A stretch of DNA of 64,000 bases from Tritrichomonas musculus (taxonomy: Eukaryota; Parabasalia; Tritrichomonadida; Tritrichomonadidae). The stretch lies in the NCBI GenBank assembly GCA_039105265.1, contig JAPFFF010000015.1:2728001-2792000 (forward strand), given 5' to 3'. Under the pieces are notes generated by a model. That model made no database searches. It saw only the letters and a program-made list of their open reading frames with translations, and was not told the origin of the DNA. Position numbers and translations under genes: made by a program. Shown here in pieces: positions 52,301 through 61,076 of the stretch. Numbering within the stretch: position 1 is the stretch's first letter; each line of letters opens with the position of its first letter.

Positions 52301-54624
52301 CAGAAATTTATTCTATTGGAGGATCTCAATATTCAACAAAAATTTATACATTGAATGATCATCCTTATGCTTATGCATTTGATGACATGATGTGTTTAAC
52401 TTTATTAGCTAATCATATTGATGATTTAGCGAAAACTGATTCTCCTTTGAGAATTGCTGTAAATATGAATTATATAACAAATCCTCCTACTTATGACTTC
52501 AACCCATTCATTGTCATTTCAAACAAACAGATAGATGATTCGGGTATTAATGAAATTGATTGGTCCAAATTGATAAAAACAAATCCACCAACAAAAACAA
52601 ATCGTTTCATTGAAGATATCAATTCAATGGCTCCAAGTATCATTGCTGCATATGAAAATCCAATAAGTTTGCTTTATTGTTTCATGGGAAATGGACAGAA
52701 ATTGTCAGCAATCATTAAAAATGCTTTGAAAACAAACTTTGTTGATGACTTAATTGTTCAAAAAATTAAAATGGACAAAATTTGTTACGGAGAAGACATT
52801 GATTATGACATTGAAAAATCTAGAATAAGCAGAGAAATATCTGTAAACAAGTCAAAATTAATGTCAATTCAAAGAAGTGAAAGTACTTATTATTATAAGT
52901 ATAACCAATATATACAATACAGAAATGAAGAATATCCTAAACTTATGATAGAATATCAACAGAGGATGAAAAATTACCAACGTGCATTGGAAAGGCAAGA
53001 AAAAATAAATCCACCTAAAAAACCTAAAGAACCAAAGGAGCCAAAATGTCCCAATTTCGAAAAGAACAAAGAAATGATTTCATTTTGTACAAAAGAGATA
53101 AAAAGACTTCAAAATGAAATGATTCCTATTGATAATTATTATTCCAAAAGAATGAACAAACTTGTGAATGAACTTCATTTGCATGGAAGTTTTAACAGCA
53201 TAAAAACATGTGGAACAAATGGTTGTATAATTGCAATGAATACAAATAACATTAGGATTCATGACAATTCATTTTGGAAATGTGATTTAATCAACCAATA
53301 TGACATAACAATCATTCATCATGTGTTTCATTCAATGCCTTCATCAAAGTTCATTGAAATTGTTAAAAAAGTTTCAAATAATTTTGGACCATTTATTCTG
53401 AAAGTTGGACAATATTTTGCATTGGAATCGTTTGGTCAACTTGGGTCAATTAATGTCCAATTAATTGGTAAACCACTTGTTATTCCATTCATTAAATCTG
53501 TTCTTGAAGAACTGGATAAAGGAGCCAATCACAAAAGTAGTCATGAATTCGAATTACCAAATACAATCATCAGTAACAATGCAATTTCTCATCCAGCCAA
53601 CATTGAATATTTCATTAAATTGATGAGAAAGAATAAAATCGATGTTACTCTTGAGGGTTCAATTGTTAGTGGTTCTTTGAATGAAGTTAAAAATGCATTT
53701 CAACTTATAAATCAAAGAAGAATTGAACTTCTCTTTCCTTTCTTGTCAATTAAAATACCAAAGTGTATTTTCGCTGAAAAAATTGATGAGATAATAAATC
53801 AAGCAAATAGTTCAAGACCACAAAATAAGCAATGGATTAAAATAAAAACAGAGCTTGTTTTCCCTCGAGAAGATTTGAAAGAATGTCAAAAAGTCATCAA
53901 TAAATTGGCAGGACCAAAAACTCATGTTCATGGCTGCATCTTTTTCTGTGATGATCCACAACTTTCAAATCGATATTTGCCTGTTTATAAAGATCGTGAT
54001 ACTCCTGTTTTAAGACCTTTTTGCGTGAATTGTCTAAAAGAAACATTGCATTATGCAACAAACAATTTCTTCGATATTAAAAGATGCAGTTATTCTAAAG
54101 AATTCTTAGAAAATAACATTGAAATGATTCCTTCTATTTCCATTTGTGAAGATAATTACGACAAAAAAACATCTGAAACTTGGCCTATTGTTCCTTTTGC
54201 TCAACTTTTTTATGTGCTTCAAGATGATTATGAATTGAATGCAATGTCAAAAGCTTGGATTAAAGGTGTCATTGAACAGACAATCAGAACATGTCCTTCA
54301 TTAATAACTTGCTGTCCAGAGCATCCACAAAAGAAGTTCTTAATTGGTGGTAACCCAATAAAATGCCCTTGCGAATCATGCAAGCTTTGTTTCTGTGTTT
54401 CATGTAAGTCGTGGCATGATCCTTCAAAGTTCTGTGAGAATTTGGATAAGTCTTTCAAGCGATGTCCAAAGTGCAAAACTCCAACTATTAAAAATGATGG
54501 ATGTAATCATATTCAGTGTAAATGTGGTGCTCACTGGTGCTACAAATGCGGGGATGGACCATTTTCAGATGGAAGCCAATGCTATGCACATATGTCACTT
54601 GCTCACAATAGTTTTATTGATTAA
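49366..54624 (+). CDS. DEAH-box helicase with C-terminal IBR-RING2 (RBR-like) module
   Basis: This 1752-residue protein starts with an acidic helical region, then a DExH/DEAH RNA helicase core: Walker A SSTGSGKT (about 210-217), DEVHD (about 315), LMTATM (about 347), STNIIESSITI (about 516) and QRRGRVGRTRKG (about 560), followed by winged-helix/ratchet-like sequence. A Lys/Pro-rich coiled linker lies around 1190-1250 (PKKPKEPKEPKCP). The C-terminus carries zinc-binding modules: a weak RING1-like area near 1550, an IBR (about 1645-1690, CCPEHPQKKF ... HDPSKFC) and RING2 (about 1700-1732) with CPKCKTPTIKNDGCNHIQCK, whose NDGC cysteine is in the position of the catalytic Cys of RBR ubiquitin ligases. 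The same helicase-plus-RBR fusion is known in plant DEAH11/DEAH12 proteins. It may couple RNA binding to ubiquitin transfer. Confidence 0.9.
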   Translation: MISGKLEKKIEQENTKLLQLPNEKMSEQITINHDLEKEEINFDQRMSDFIADLKGEVFNEDMLFIYPYLTDEDGNSIDEHHQVYKVALDLIEELKKPIPSKDSTHCFNHMQDITDVIYDLLEYQDKVPDEEAKIENWRNIMTQTLLIAKSFYIFLKHENNIKCIEIAESLLKFAFNVEINEDLESKIFSVLPELGTFLSSEEPIFSLESSTGSGKTRCVPFFLSIRCYQENFKHPFIIMTQPSTNLIDSKVQDFKNILKNVLILTDVEDIIQYAQMSTICQPILCLLTPYNALILIEKARTFNIDLFNKTRWVLDEVHDRTIFIDTMIGFLHQELDKIESFPCQITLMTATMDQSIQRSLGKSSKNIVLKDYAPYEVREIIDSNNDVRDIPHIATDYLFRVLEEMRAGTIEPGHILIFVAGNADCQTILRSILQRAEMNNNENERKIIHLRVPFEDFSTEESIYQDIEREAYNPDYLYIFPIQLAGYVSQVQKSVAQNPLPKNLKNVIKIIVSTNIIESSITILDLAAVIDSGLYNRAKFDPETEITNITKESISLKMAKQRRGRVGRTRKGVYVGISTDEYQDIEPLIKTTDLSAALLSLRGIGIKLENVDKLPDKPDNYQIEKNISDLINIGALDYKGEITKKGREICLLSSDFSPFFASVLLDIRQQTKSEYYEILAALIILIITSQQLINNQRCPVLEKNFDKSSDIVTILRTLNELFEENYQNQKELCVKFGFDQITYTRLITSFSNFIHKVFKRGANEYDFLGRHVREIRKLLSTINLYEFINFVIMKINETKSKWIMERMFIFSSISGLEHIPSVNAFNQYTKKSVIIGSRPGWRGLECDESIFVFSLIARYNTIFGTIVHRNPIMAPYPLFKCISFEFDDNISIPFFNEVLKILNYKRKFLPMNIKPTTNANSLSTLIYQSKWMNSNYLSICTQNENNIQDMKHLINTAKDIIPFVGRSLLIDIPEVESLAEIYSIGGSQYSTKIYTLNDHPYAYAFDDMMCLTLLANHIDDLAKTDSPLRIAVNMNYITNPPTYDFNPFIVISNKQIDDSGINEIDWSKLIKTNPPTKTNRFIEDINSMAPSIIAAYENPISLLYCFMGNGQKLSAIIKNALKTNFVDDLIVQKIKMDKICYGEDIDYDIEKSRISREISVNKSKLMSIQRSESTYYYKYNQYIQYRNEEYPKLMIEYQQRMKNYQRALERQEKINPPKKPKEPKEPKCPNFEKNKEMISFCTKEIKRLQNEMIPIDNYYSKRMNKLVNELHLHGSFNSIKTCGTNGCIIAMNTNNIRIHDNSFWKCDLINQYDITIIHHVFHSMPSSKFIEIVKKVSNNFGPFILKVGQYFALESFGQLGSINVQLIGKPLVIPFIKSVLEELDKGANHKSSHEFELPNTIISNNAISHPANIEYFIKLMRKNKIDVTLEGSIVSGSLNEVKNAFQLINQRRIELLFPFLSIKIPKCIFAEKIDEIINQANSSRPQNKQWIKIKTELVFPREDLKECQKVINKLAGPKTHVHGCIFFCDDPQLSNRYLPVYKDRDTPVLRPFCVNCLKETLHYATNNFFDIKRCSYSKEFLENNIEMIPSISICEDNYDKKTSETWPIVPFAQLFYVLQDDYELNAMSKAWIKGVIEQTIRTCPSLITCCPEHPQKKFLIGGNPIKCPCESCKLCFCVSCKSWHDPSKFCENLDKSFKRCPKCKTPTIKNDGCNHIQCKCGAHWCYKCGDGPFSDGSQCYAHMSLAHNSFID

Positions 54625-55619
54625 GTTAAAGATAAAGGAAAATAAAAAAATTGGCGAGCAAGTTTTATATAAAAAAATAAAGAAAAATCCATATTTTTAA
54701 GAAGCTTTTTGTGAACACTTGAATAAACCAAATTAATGGCGTGTTAAAAGTTATATCTAAAATATTTTAAGAAAGTATCAAAATTTTTAGATCTTGAGTC
54801 GATATTAGTAATTTATTGTTCAATTTTAATAACCTTAAATATAAATGTGAAAAATAAAATTATACTAATGATTGATGATATTTGGATAGGCATGTTACTT
54901 TGAGAATTGATATCAGAATTAACACTTTTTTTTAAGTTTCATAATCCATTATCAGTTTGTAAACCTGATAATAAATCTTGAAAAAATGCAATATCAAGTT
55001 ACACCATTATGCGTTATATATACTCTATATCTTTATTATACCGAATTTGTTATGGAGAAGACATATTGTTGATTTTCCCATTTATATATATAGAGTATAT
55101 AACGCAAATAATATTTTTAAAAGATTATGATCAAAAAGTGGTTTGTTCATTGAGAAATATGCAAAAATAAGAATAAAAACGATTATTTTAAATTCAATTT
55201 ATTAAATTATTCACAAACCGATGGTACTAGATATATATAATCAAGAATTATAATCAACAAATTTCAAATTTTATGATCTATATGTTGAATATCAAAGCTT
55301 AATAAAAATATCTTATAAAAAATGAGATAACAAAATTACTTTAATATTATAATATTTTTTATTTATTCAAATAAATAAAAAAAAATTATTTTTATAAAAT
55401 TCTTATTTTATAATAAAATAAACCTCGATATACTTAATTTTTTAATGATATCAAATTTGAAAGGCCAAATCAAATATTATTTAATTTTTTAAATTCAATA
55501 TTTGATAAAATTAAAAATTGAATGCCGATAATGTTAAAGTTTATTCAATTTATTCAATTTTTTTGAATTAATCCATATCCAACGAAATTAGAGTAATTAA
55601 TATCATTTTTTTTAATTTA
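54625..55619. other. AT-rich spacer with a small inverted-repeat element
   Basis: About one kilobase between two plus-strand genes. It includes the inverted repeat at 55011-55105 (separate entry). The rest is A/T-rich, with no coding frame or RNA seen. Confidence 0.45.
55011..55105. repeat. 95-bp inverted repeat enclosing helicase-like sequence
   Basis: Left arm GCGTTATATATACTCTATAT (55011-55030) pairs with the right arm ending at 55105 (TAGAGTATATAACGC), with one TA step of difference. The enclosed segment contains AATTTGTTATGGAGAAGACAT (about 55044-55064), which matches the helicase coding sequence at about 52779-52799 at 20 of 21 positions. Confidence 0.7.
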
Positions 55620-58600
55620 ATGAGTTCAAGAATACAAAGAGAAAGTACCACGGAGCATGATTTAAACATTTTGCATGCTCAAATGACACAAGTTAACAAT
55701 TCAACGCATGAAGAAATGATGAGAATTTTGGTTAAAATGGCAAATGATATAAAATGCATGAAATACGAAATCAAAAAACTAAAGCTTCATCAAGAAGATC
55801 CAATTGTTATTCCGGATGAATTGATTCAGAAAATTAATAAAAGTCAAGAACAATCTGATCGAGCCTTCAACCTTGCTACCCAAGATCAACGTGATATTCA
55901 AGATTTACAATCAAAACTTGCAGAAGCTAATGATAGAATATATCGTAATGAATCCAAAGTAACAGAAATTAATAACAAAGTTGAAAAATTAACAGAAGAC
56001 AACACTAAAATGAATGATGACATCAAATGCATTAAATATGAATTAAAGAAACTACGTGACAGGGTACAACAATTAGAAGCAACACCAGTTCCGGTTATTC
56101 CAGATGATCTTCTTCAACGAGTTGAAAGTGCTCAACAACAGTCATCACAAGCCAACCAAACAGCAGGATCTGCTGATTCTAATGCCAAAGATGCAAGTCA
56201 CAAGGCAGATAAAGCACAATCCAAAGCTGATAGTGCTAATGCTGTAGCTGTTGATGCACAAAACGTTGCTAAAAACGCTACATCAAAACTTGAGGAATTA
56301 AGAGCTGAAAACGAAACATTAAAGAACGATATCAAATGCCTCAAATACGAAGTTAAGAAGCTTAAAGATACTCCAGTTCCAGAAGAGCGTGCAATTCCAG
56401 AAATACCAGATGATCTTGTTGAACGTGTCGATAATGCAAATTCACAATCAACTAAAGCAAACGATACTGCCAATGATGCTCATGATCGTGCAAATGAAGC
56501 CAAGAAATATGCATACGATGCCAATTCAAAGGCTTTAGATGCTGGAAATAAAGCTACTGAAGCCCAAAATCAAGCATCACAAGCCAACTCAAAGGCCGAT
56601 AAATTAATCGATGAAAATAATAAATTAAATGATGACATGAAATGCATGAAATATGAAGTAAAGAAGCTTCTTTCAGAGGTTGAAGCATTAAAGAATGCCC
56701 CAATTGTAATACCAGATGAACTTATCCAAAGAATTAGCAATGCTGAGACCAAATCTAATAGTGCCAACGATAAAGCAGAAAAATCACAAACAACAGCTTC
56801 AAGTGCAGACAATAAAGCACACGATGCTGCATCAAGAGCAGATGAAGCAAATAATAATGCAAACACTGCAGCCTCAAAGGCCAATGAAGCTAACAATAAC
56901 GCAACAAATGCCGTTTCTAAAGCAAACCAAGCCAATGATATGGCTGTTAAAGCACAATCTGCAGCTGATGATGCCAAAAACAAAGTCGACCAATTAAGGG
57001 CTGAAAATGAAAAATTAATGAATGACTTGAAATGCCTCAAATACGAAGTTAAGAAGCTTAAGGATACACCAGTTCCAGAAGAGCGTGCAATTCCAGAAAT
57101 ACCAGATGATCTTGTTGAACGTGTCGATAATGCAAATTCACAATCAACAAAGGCCAACGATACAGCAAACCACGCTAGAACAAGGGCCCATGAAGCAAAC
57201 AGCAAAGCAGATGAAGCTAAGAATAAAGCCAACGAAGCCAACGACAAAGCACTTACAGCACAAAATCAAGCAACAGAAGCAAACACAAAGGTCGATAAAT
57301 TAATCAACGAAAACAACAGATTGCAAGATGAAATAAAGAATATGAAATCTGAAATTGATAGGCTTCTTTCTGAAATAGATTCAATCAAGAAAGCTCCAAT
57401 TGAAATCCCAGACGAACTTGTCCAAAGAATAAGCAAATGCGAAACCACATCAAGCAATGCACAAAGAAGAGCCGATGAATCACATACCAAAGCATCAGAT
57501 GCCAACAATAATGCAGTCGATGCACAATCAAGAGCCCAAAAAGCCAACGATCAAGCAGTTGCAGCACAGTCCACTGCAGATGATGCCAAGAGCAGAATTG
57601 AGCAACTCAAAGCAGATAACGAAAGATTAAACAATGATGTGAAATGCCTCAAATACGAAGTCAAGAAACTAAAGGACACTCCAGCTCCAGAGCCAGTCAC
57701 AAGAGAAGTTCCAGTCATTCCAGATGATCTTCTTGAGCGTGTTGACAATGCAGTTTCAACATCATCAAATGCCAAACAGAATGCTGACGATGCACACTCA
57801 AGAGCAAACGAAGCTAAGAAGCAAGCATACGATGCATCTACAAGAGCAGATGAAGCCAATAACAAAGCTTCTGCTGCACAATCTGCTGTTGATGATGCCA
57901 AGAGCAGAATTGAGCAACTCAAAGCAGAAAACGAAAGATTGAACAATGATCTCAAATGCCTCAAATATGAAGTCAAGAAACTAAAGGACACTCCAGCTCC
58001 AGTGATCCCATCAATTCCAGACGATCTTGTTCAACGTGTTGACAATGCAGTCTCAACATCATCAAATGCCAAGCAGAATGCTGACGATGCACATTCAAGA
58101 GCCAACGAAGCTAAGAAACAAGCAAATAATGCTGAAACACAAGCAATCGATGCAGGCAACAAAGCACGTGATGCTGCAAACAAAGCTAATGAAGCCAATG
58201 ACAAGGCTTCATCAGTACAATCTGCTGTTGATGATGCCAAGAGCAGAATTGAGCAACTCAAAGCAGAAAACGAAAGATTGAACAATGATCTCAAATGCCT
58301 CAAATATGAAGTCAAGAAACTAAAGGACACTCCAGCTCCAGTGATCCCATCAATTCCAGACGATCTTGTTCAACGTGTTGACAATGCAACCAGCCAATCT
58401 ACAAAGGCAGCACAACATGCTGACGAGGCTCATTCAAAGGCCAACGAAGCCGAACATAAAGCTCGTGATGCACAATCTGCAATTACTGATGCAAACACCA
58501 AATATGAACAACTCAAGGCTGACAATGAAAGATTAAACAACGATATGAAATGCCTTAAATACGAAGTTAAGAAACTAAAGGACACTCCAGAACCAGTTCA

Positions 58601-59270
58601 AGAACGCGCTGTTCCAGAAATACCAGATGATCTTGTTGAACGTGTTGATAACGCAAGCGCACAATCATCTAAAGCTACAAAACGTGCAGATGATGCTCAC
58701 ACAAAGGCTAAAGAAGCTGATCATAAAGCTCGTGATGCACAATCTGCCGCTGAAGACGCAAAGACAAGAATTGAGAAACTCAACACTGAAAATGAAGCTT
58801 TACGTAATGATATGAAATGCCTTAAATACGAAGTTAAGAAGCTAAAGGACACCACAGCAGAGCCAGCAACTAGAGACGTTCCAGTTGTAATACCAGATGA
58901 ATTTGTTAATCAAATCAAAGATGCTCAATCTCAATCAAACAAGGCATACGAAAAGGCTTCTAAAGCTACTCATGATGTATCTGATATTCAATCTCATTCA
59001 ACTGAAACTTCTGAAAAAATTGAAAAATTAGTTTCTGAAAATCATGCTTTGAAGGAAGAAATAAGATCCTTGAAATCTGATATAAAGAAATTAGAAGAGG
59101 CAACTCCAGCAACATTCCCTGATGCAGAATCACTTAAAGCTGAAAATAAGAAACTCCAAGATGATCTCAAATGCTTGAAATACGAAGTTAAGAAACTAAA
59201 AGAATCAGCTCAAGATGCTGAAAAAATGTCTCAAAAAGACAAAGTTAACAATAATAATATCATGAATTAA
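55620..59270 (+). CDS. Giant tandem-repeat coiled-coil protein
   Basis: This is a 1216-residue, almost wholly coiled-coil protein made of about 12 modules of 90-115 residues. Each module has an Ala-rich heptad stretch (ADDAHSRANEAKKQAYDAST), an EQLKAENERLNND linker, the hallmark block KCLKYEVKKLKDTP, then a Pro-rich hinge and IPDDLVERVDNA. Two of the blocks are degenerate (KNMKSEIDRLL, RSLKSDIKKLE). No signal peptide or membrane segment is seen. The alanine-zipper heptads suggest long, rigid rods broken at the Pro hinges, so a filament or striated-fibre protein is likely; whether it relates to costa or other trichomonad fibres cannot be told. Recently duplicated DNA lies inside (see repeats). 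The coding DNA is much richer in G and C than its neighbours. I do not recognise a named family. Confidence 0.9.
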   Translation: MSSRIQRESTTEHDLNILHAQMTQVNNSTHEEMMRILVKMANDIKCMKYEIKKLKLHQEDPIVIPDELIQKINKSQEQSDRAFNLATQDQRDIQDLQSKLAEANDRIYRNESKVTEINNKVEKLTEDNTKMNDDIKCIKYELKKLRDRVQQLEATPVPVIPDDLLQRVESAQQQSSQANQTAGSADSNAKDASHKADKAQSKADSANAVAVDAQNVAKNATSKLEELRAENETLKNDIKCLKYEVKKLKDTPVPEERAIPEIPDDLVERVDNANSQSTKANDTANDAHDRANEAKKYAYDANSKALDAGNKATEAQNQASQANSKADKLIDENNKLNDDMKCMKYEVKKLLSEVEALKNAPIVIPDELIQRISNAETKSNSANDKAEKSQTTASSADNKAHDAASRADEANNNANTAASKANEANNNATNAVSKANQANDMAVKAQSAADDAKNKVDQLRAENEKLMNDLKCLKYEVKKLKDTPVPEERAIPEIPDDLVERVDNANSQSTKANDTANHARTRAHEANSKADEAKNKANEANDKALTAQNQATEANTKVDKLINENNRLQDEIKNMKSEIDRLLSEIDSIKKAPIEIPDELVQRISKCETTSSNAQRRADESHTKASDANNNAVDAQSRAQKANDQAVAAQSTADDAKSRIEQLKADNERLNNDVKCLKYEVKKLKDTPAPEPVTREVPVIPDDLLERVDNAVSTSSNAKQNADDAHSRANEAKKQAYDASTRADEANNKASAAQSAVDDAKSRIEQLKAENERLNNDLKCLKYEVKKLKDTPAPVIPSIPDDLVQRVDNAVSTSSNAKQNADDAHSRANEAKKQANNAETQAIDAGNKARDAANKANEANDKASSVQSAVDDAKSRIEQLKAENERLNNDLKCLKYEVKKLKDTPAPVIPSIPDDLVQRVDNATSQSTKAAQHADEAHSKANEAEHKARDAQSAITDANTKYEQLKADNERLNNDMKCLKYEVKKLKDTPEPVQERAVPEIPDDLVERVDNASAQSSKATKRADDAHTKAKEADHKARDAQSAAEDAKTRIEKLNTENEALRNDMKCLKYEVKKLKDTTAEPATRDVPVVIPDEFVNQIKDAQSQSNKAYEKASKATHDVSDIQSHSTETSEKIEKLVSENHALKEEIRSLKSDIKKLEEATPATFPDAESLKAENKKLQDDLKCLKYEVKKLKESAQDAEKMSQKDKVNNNNIMN
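57878..58049 (+). repeat. Exact 172-bp duplication, copy 1
   Basis: Identical by eye to 58217-58388, offset 339 bp (113 codons, exactly one module). It lies within the coiled-coil gene and covers the end of the Ala-rich stretch, the KCLKYEVKKL block and the hinge. Perfect identity marks a very recent duplication or gene conversion. Confidence 0.9.
58217..58388 (+). repeat. Exact 172-bp duplication, copy 2
   Basis: Second copy of 57878-58049. A further near-identical pair, about 56353-56452 and 57049-57148, lies 696 bp apart (232 codons, two modules), so duplication has also acted on two-module blocks. Confidence 0.9.
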
Positions 59271-59573
59271 ATATAAGTATCATGAATTTATTATAGATAA
59301 TACCATCTAATAAATAAATAATTTATATATAAATTTCATTTTTTATTTATAAAATAAATAATTATATTTAAAATATAGATTATTTATTAAGATATGAATT
59401 TCATATTATTTTTTTAAAAATTGTGAACTTTATGTATTTGAAATTTATCATCGATATAGCTTTATCGTCGTATAATCATTATATAATCTTTGAATTTTTC
59501 TATTTGTTTCAAAGAAATCAAAATTTTCAATTGTTTTTTTTCAATTTAATTTAAAAAATCTATTCATTTAACA
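59271..59573. other. AT-rich spacer
   Basis: Extremely A/T-rich spacer with short palindromic TTTATAAATAATA-like runs. The last bases before 59574 (TCTATTCATTTAACA) may include a trichomonad-type initiator. Confidence 0.35.
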
Positions 59574-60719
59574 ATGATTGAAATTCAGGAATATTTGGAG
59601 AAGAAAAACAAAATACAAAACTACCTCATCGACTTTATTGATAATGGAATCAATTTTAAGGATGATGTAAATTTAATTTCATTATTTAATGAAGAAAAAA
59701 TAGGAAATAATCCTAGCGAATTGAAAGCATTATTACATTTAATATCAAACATTTCAAGTGATCATCACCGTTCTATAGATTTTTTTAAAAAAATTGATCA
59801 AATATTGTTTTTCTTTGGTGATGAGATCAAATTAACATTTTCTAATTTTGAGATTTTCCAAATTTTTATTAAAAACAAACGAATTCTACTTTTTTTATTT
59901 AAAAATAAAATAATTTTACCAGATAAATACATTACAAGTGCAGTCACTCACAAAAAATTTCTGGCTAAGAATTACCATTTTTATTTTTATCCAGAAATCA
60001 AAGATTTTCTCTCAGAAGAATGTCAACAAGAATATAAATGTGAGCTTCTTTCAACAGATCCAGATAAATTTGAACAGAAAAGAAAAATTGGTGAAAATGA
60101 TAATTATATTTGCCAATTAATACAAAATGATTCAATTAATGAATTCGTAATTTATTTAAATAAGACCAACTTACCACTTACAAGCAAAATAGAATTATCT
60201 ATATTTGAGACAAATACATACTTACTTAATAATCATCCAACATTGATAAAATATTCTGCATTTTTTGGGTCAATCCAAATTTTCAAATATTTAATATCAA
60301 AAGGGGTTGAACTACCTCCTTCAATTTGGATTTATGCGATACATGGTGGAAATATGCAAATCATACAAATTCTCAAAGACAATCAAATTGATCCAAAAGA
60401 TGATTCATACAAGCAATGCTTCAAAGAAGCCATTCGTTTTCATAACAACAATTTAGCAAACTTTTTGAGAGACAACTTTTTCAAAGAGCCGATTGAAAAT
60501 GATTCTGAAATTTTCATGCAATGTCTTAAATATTACAATTTCAATTATTTTCAACATAAGTTGGAAAACACTCTTAAAATGCTTTATAACTTATGCCAAT
60601 ATGATTACATACATCTTGTTGAATTACTTTTAAAATCAAAGACTTATGATATTAATGGATTTATCAAAATTTCGAAAAAATTTTTTTTATTTAATGCAGT
60701 TTCTATATTATCTTTTTAA
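59574..60719 (+). CDS. DUF3447/ankyrin-type module of a BspA-like gene
   Basis: This frame of 381 codons from ATG is the same family as the one at 38706: NKRILLFLFKNKIILPDKY, KRKIGENDNYICQLIQNDSI, SAFFGSIQIFKYLISKGVEL and IWIYAIHGGNMQIIQILK line up block by block. The frame stops at 60717-60719. A GT (GTTTCT) at 60699 follows a complete codon, and an AG at 60835-60836 precedes an ankyrin unit in the same phase, so the coding part probably ends at 60698 and is joined to 60837-60926 and 61077-63176, giving a predicted protein of 1104 residues: DUF3447-ankyrin-BspA. The intron model is inference. Without splicing, the module would be a stand-alone protein. Confidence 0.82.
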   Translation: MIEIQEYLEKKNKIQNYLIDFIDNGINFKDDVNLISLFNEEKIGNNPSELKALLHLISNISSDHHRSIDFFKKIDQILFFFGDEIKLTFSNFEIFQIFIKNKRILLFLFKNKIILPDKYITSAVTHKKFLAKNYHFYFYPEIKDFLSEECQQEYKCELLSTDPDKFEQKRKIGENDNYICQLIQNDSINEFVIYLNKTNLPLTSKIELSIFETNTYLLNNHPTLIKYSAFFGSIQIFKYLISKGVELPPSIWIYAIHGGNMQIIQILKDNQIDPKDDSYKQCFKEAIRFHNNNLANFLRDNFFKEPIENDSEIFMQCLKYYNFNYFQHKLENTLKMLYNLCQYDYIHLVELLLKSKTYDINGFIKISKKFFLFNAVSILSF

Positions 60720-60836
60720 ATGACGTTTGAAAATTAGTTTTTTTTTGGAATGAAGTTTCAAATTGAAATTAATTGTATTTCGAAATAAAAAAAAATTTTT
60801 AATGAAATTTCAAAAAATAAAATTTTTTTTAATAAG
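60699..60836 (+). other. Possible intron 1 (138 nt)
   Basis: Begins GTTTCT and ends TTTAATAAG, phase 0, multiple of three, with in-frame stops. It contains repeated AATGAAATTTCAAAA-like units (about 60719-60737, 60750-60766 and 60800-60815). It lacks the canonical trichomonad signals (GTATGT donor and ACTAACACACAG branch/acceptor). Confidence 0.4.
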
Positions 60837-60926
60837 ACACCATTAGCAATTGCAACCGAAAAAGGCAACATTGAAATAGCACGTCTTTTATTATTCCTTC
60901 CAGAAACAGATGTTAATATACAATCT
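60837..60926 (+). CDS. Single ankyrin-repeat exon (30 codons)
   Basis: Exactly one ankyrin unit: TPLAIATEKGNIEIARLLLF followed by LPETDVNIQS. It is in the same frame as the modules on both sides (all three begin at coordinates divisible by three) and is flanked by AG on the left and GTTTTT on the right. Too short to be seen as a gene on its own, it is best explained as an exon coding one repeat. Confidence 0.6.
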
Positions 60927-61076
60927 GTTTTTATATATATATTTATAAAATTTCATTTTTTTCATTTTTTTAATTGCATTTCAAAATCATTTTTAATCAT
61001 GTTTTTTTTTAATTGAATTAATGAAATTTCAAAATTATGAATTAATGTCATTTCAAATCCATTTATTTTTAACCAG
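60927..61076 (+). other. Possible intron 2 (150 nt)
   Basis: Begins GTTTTTATATATA and ends TTATTTTTAACCAG, phase 0, multiple of three, with stops. It has three ATTTCAAA-type units: TTGCATTTCAAAATCA (about 60973-60988), ATGAAATTTCAAAATTATG (about 61021-61039) and ATGTCATTTCAAATCC (about 61045-61060), like those in intron 1. Confidence 0.4.

Noticed and set aside
56570-57247. Long minus-strand Ala/Ser/Leu-rich frames opposite the coiled-coil gene
   Set aside because: They are mirror products of the Ala-rich repeats and recur once per module.
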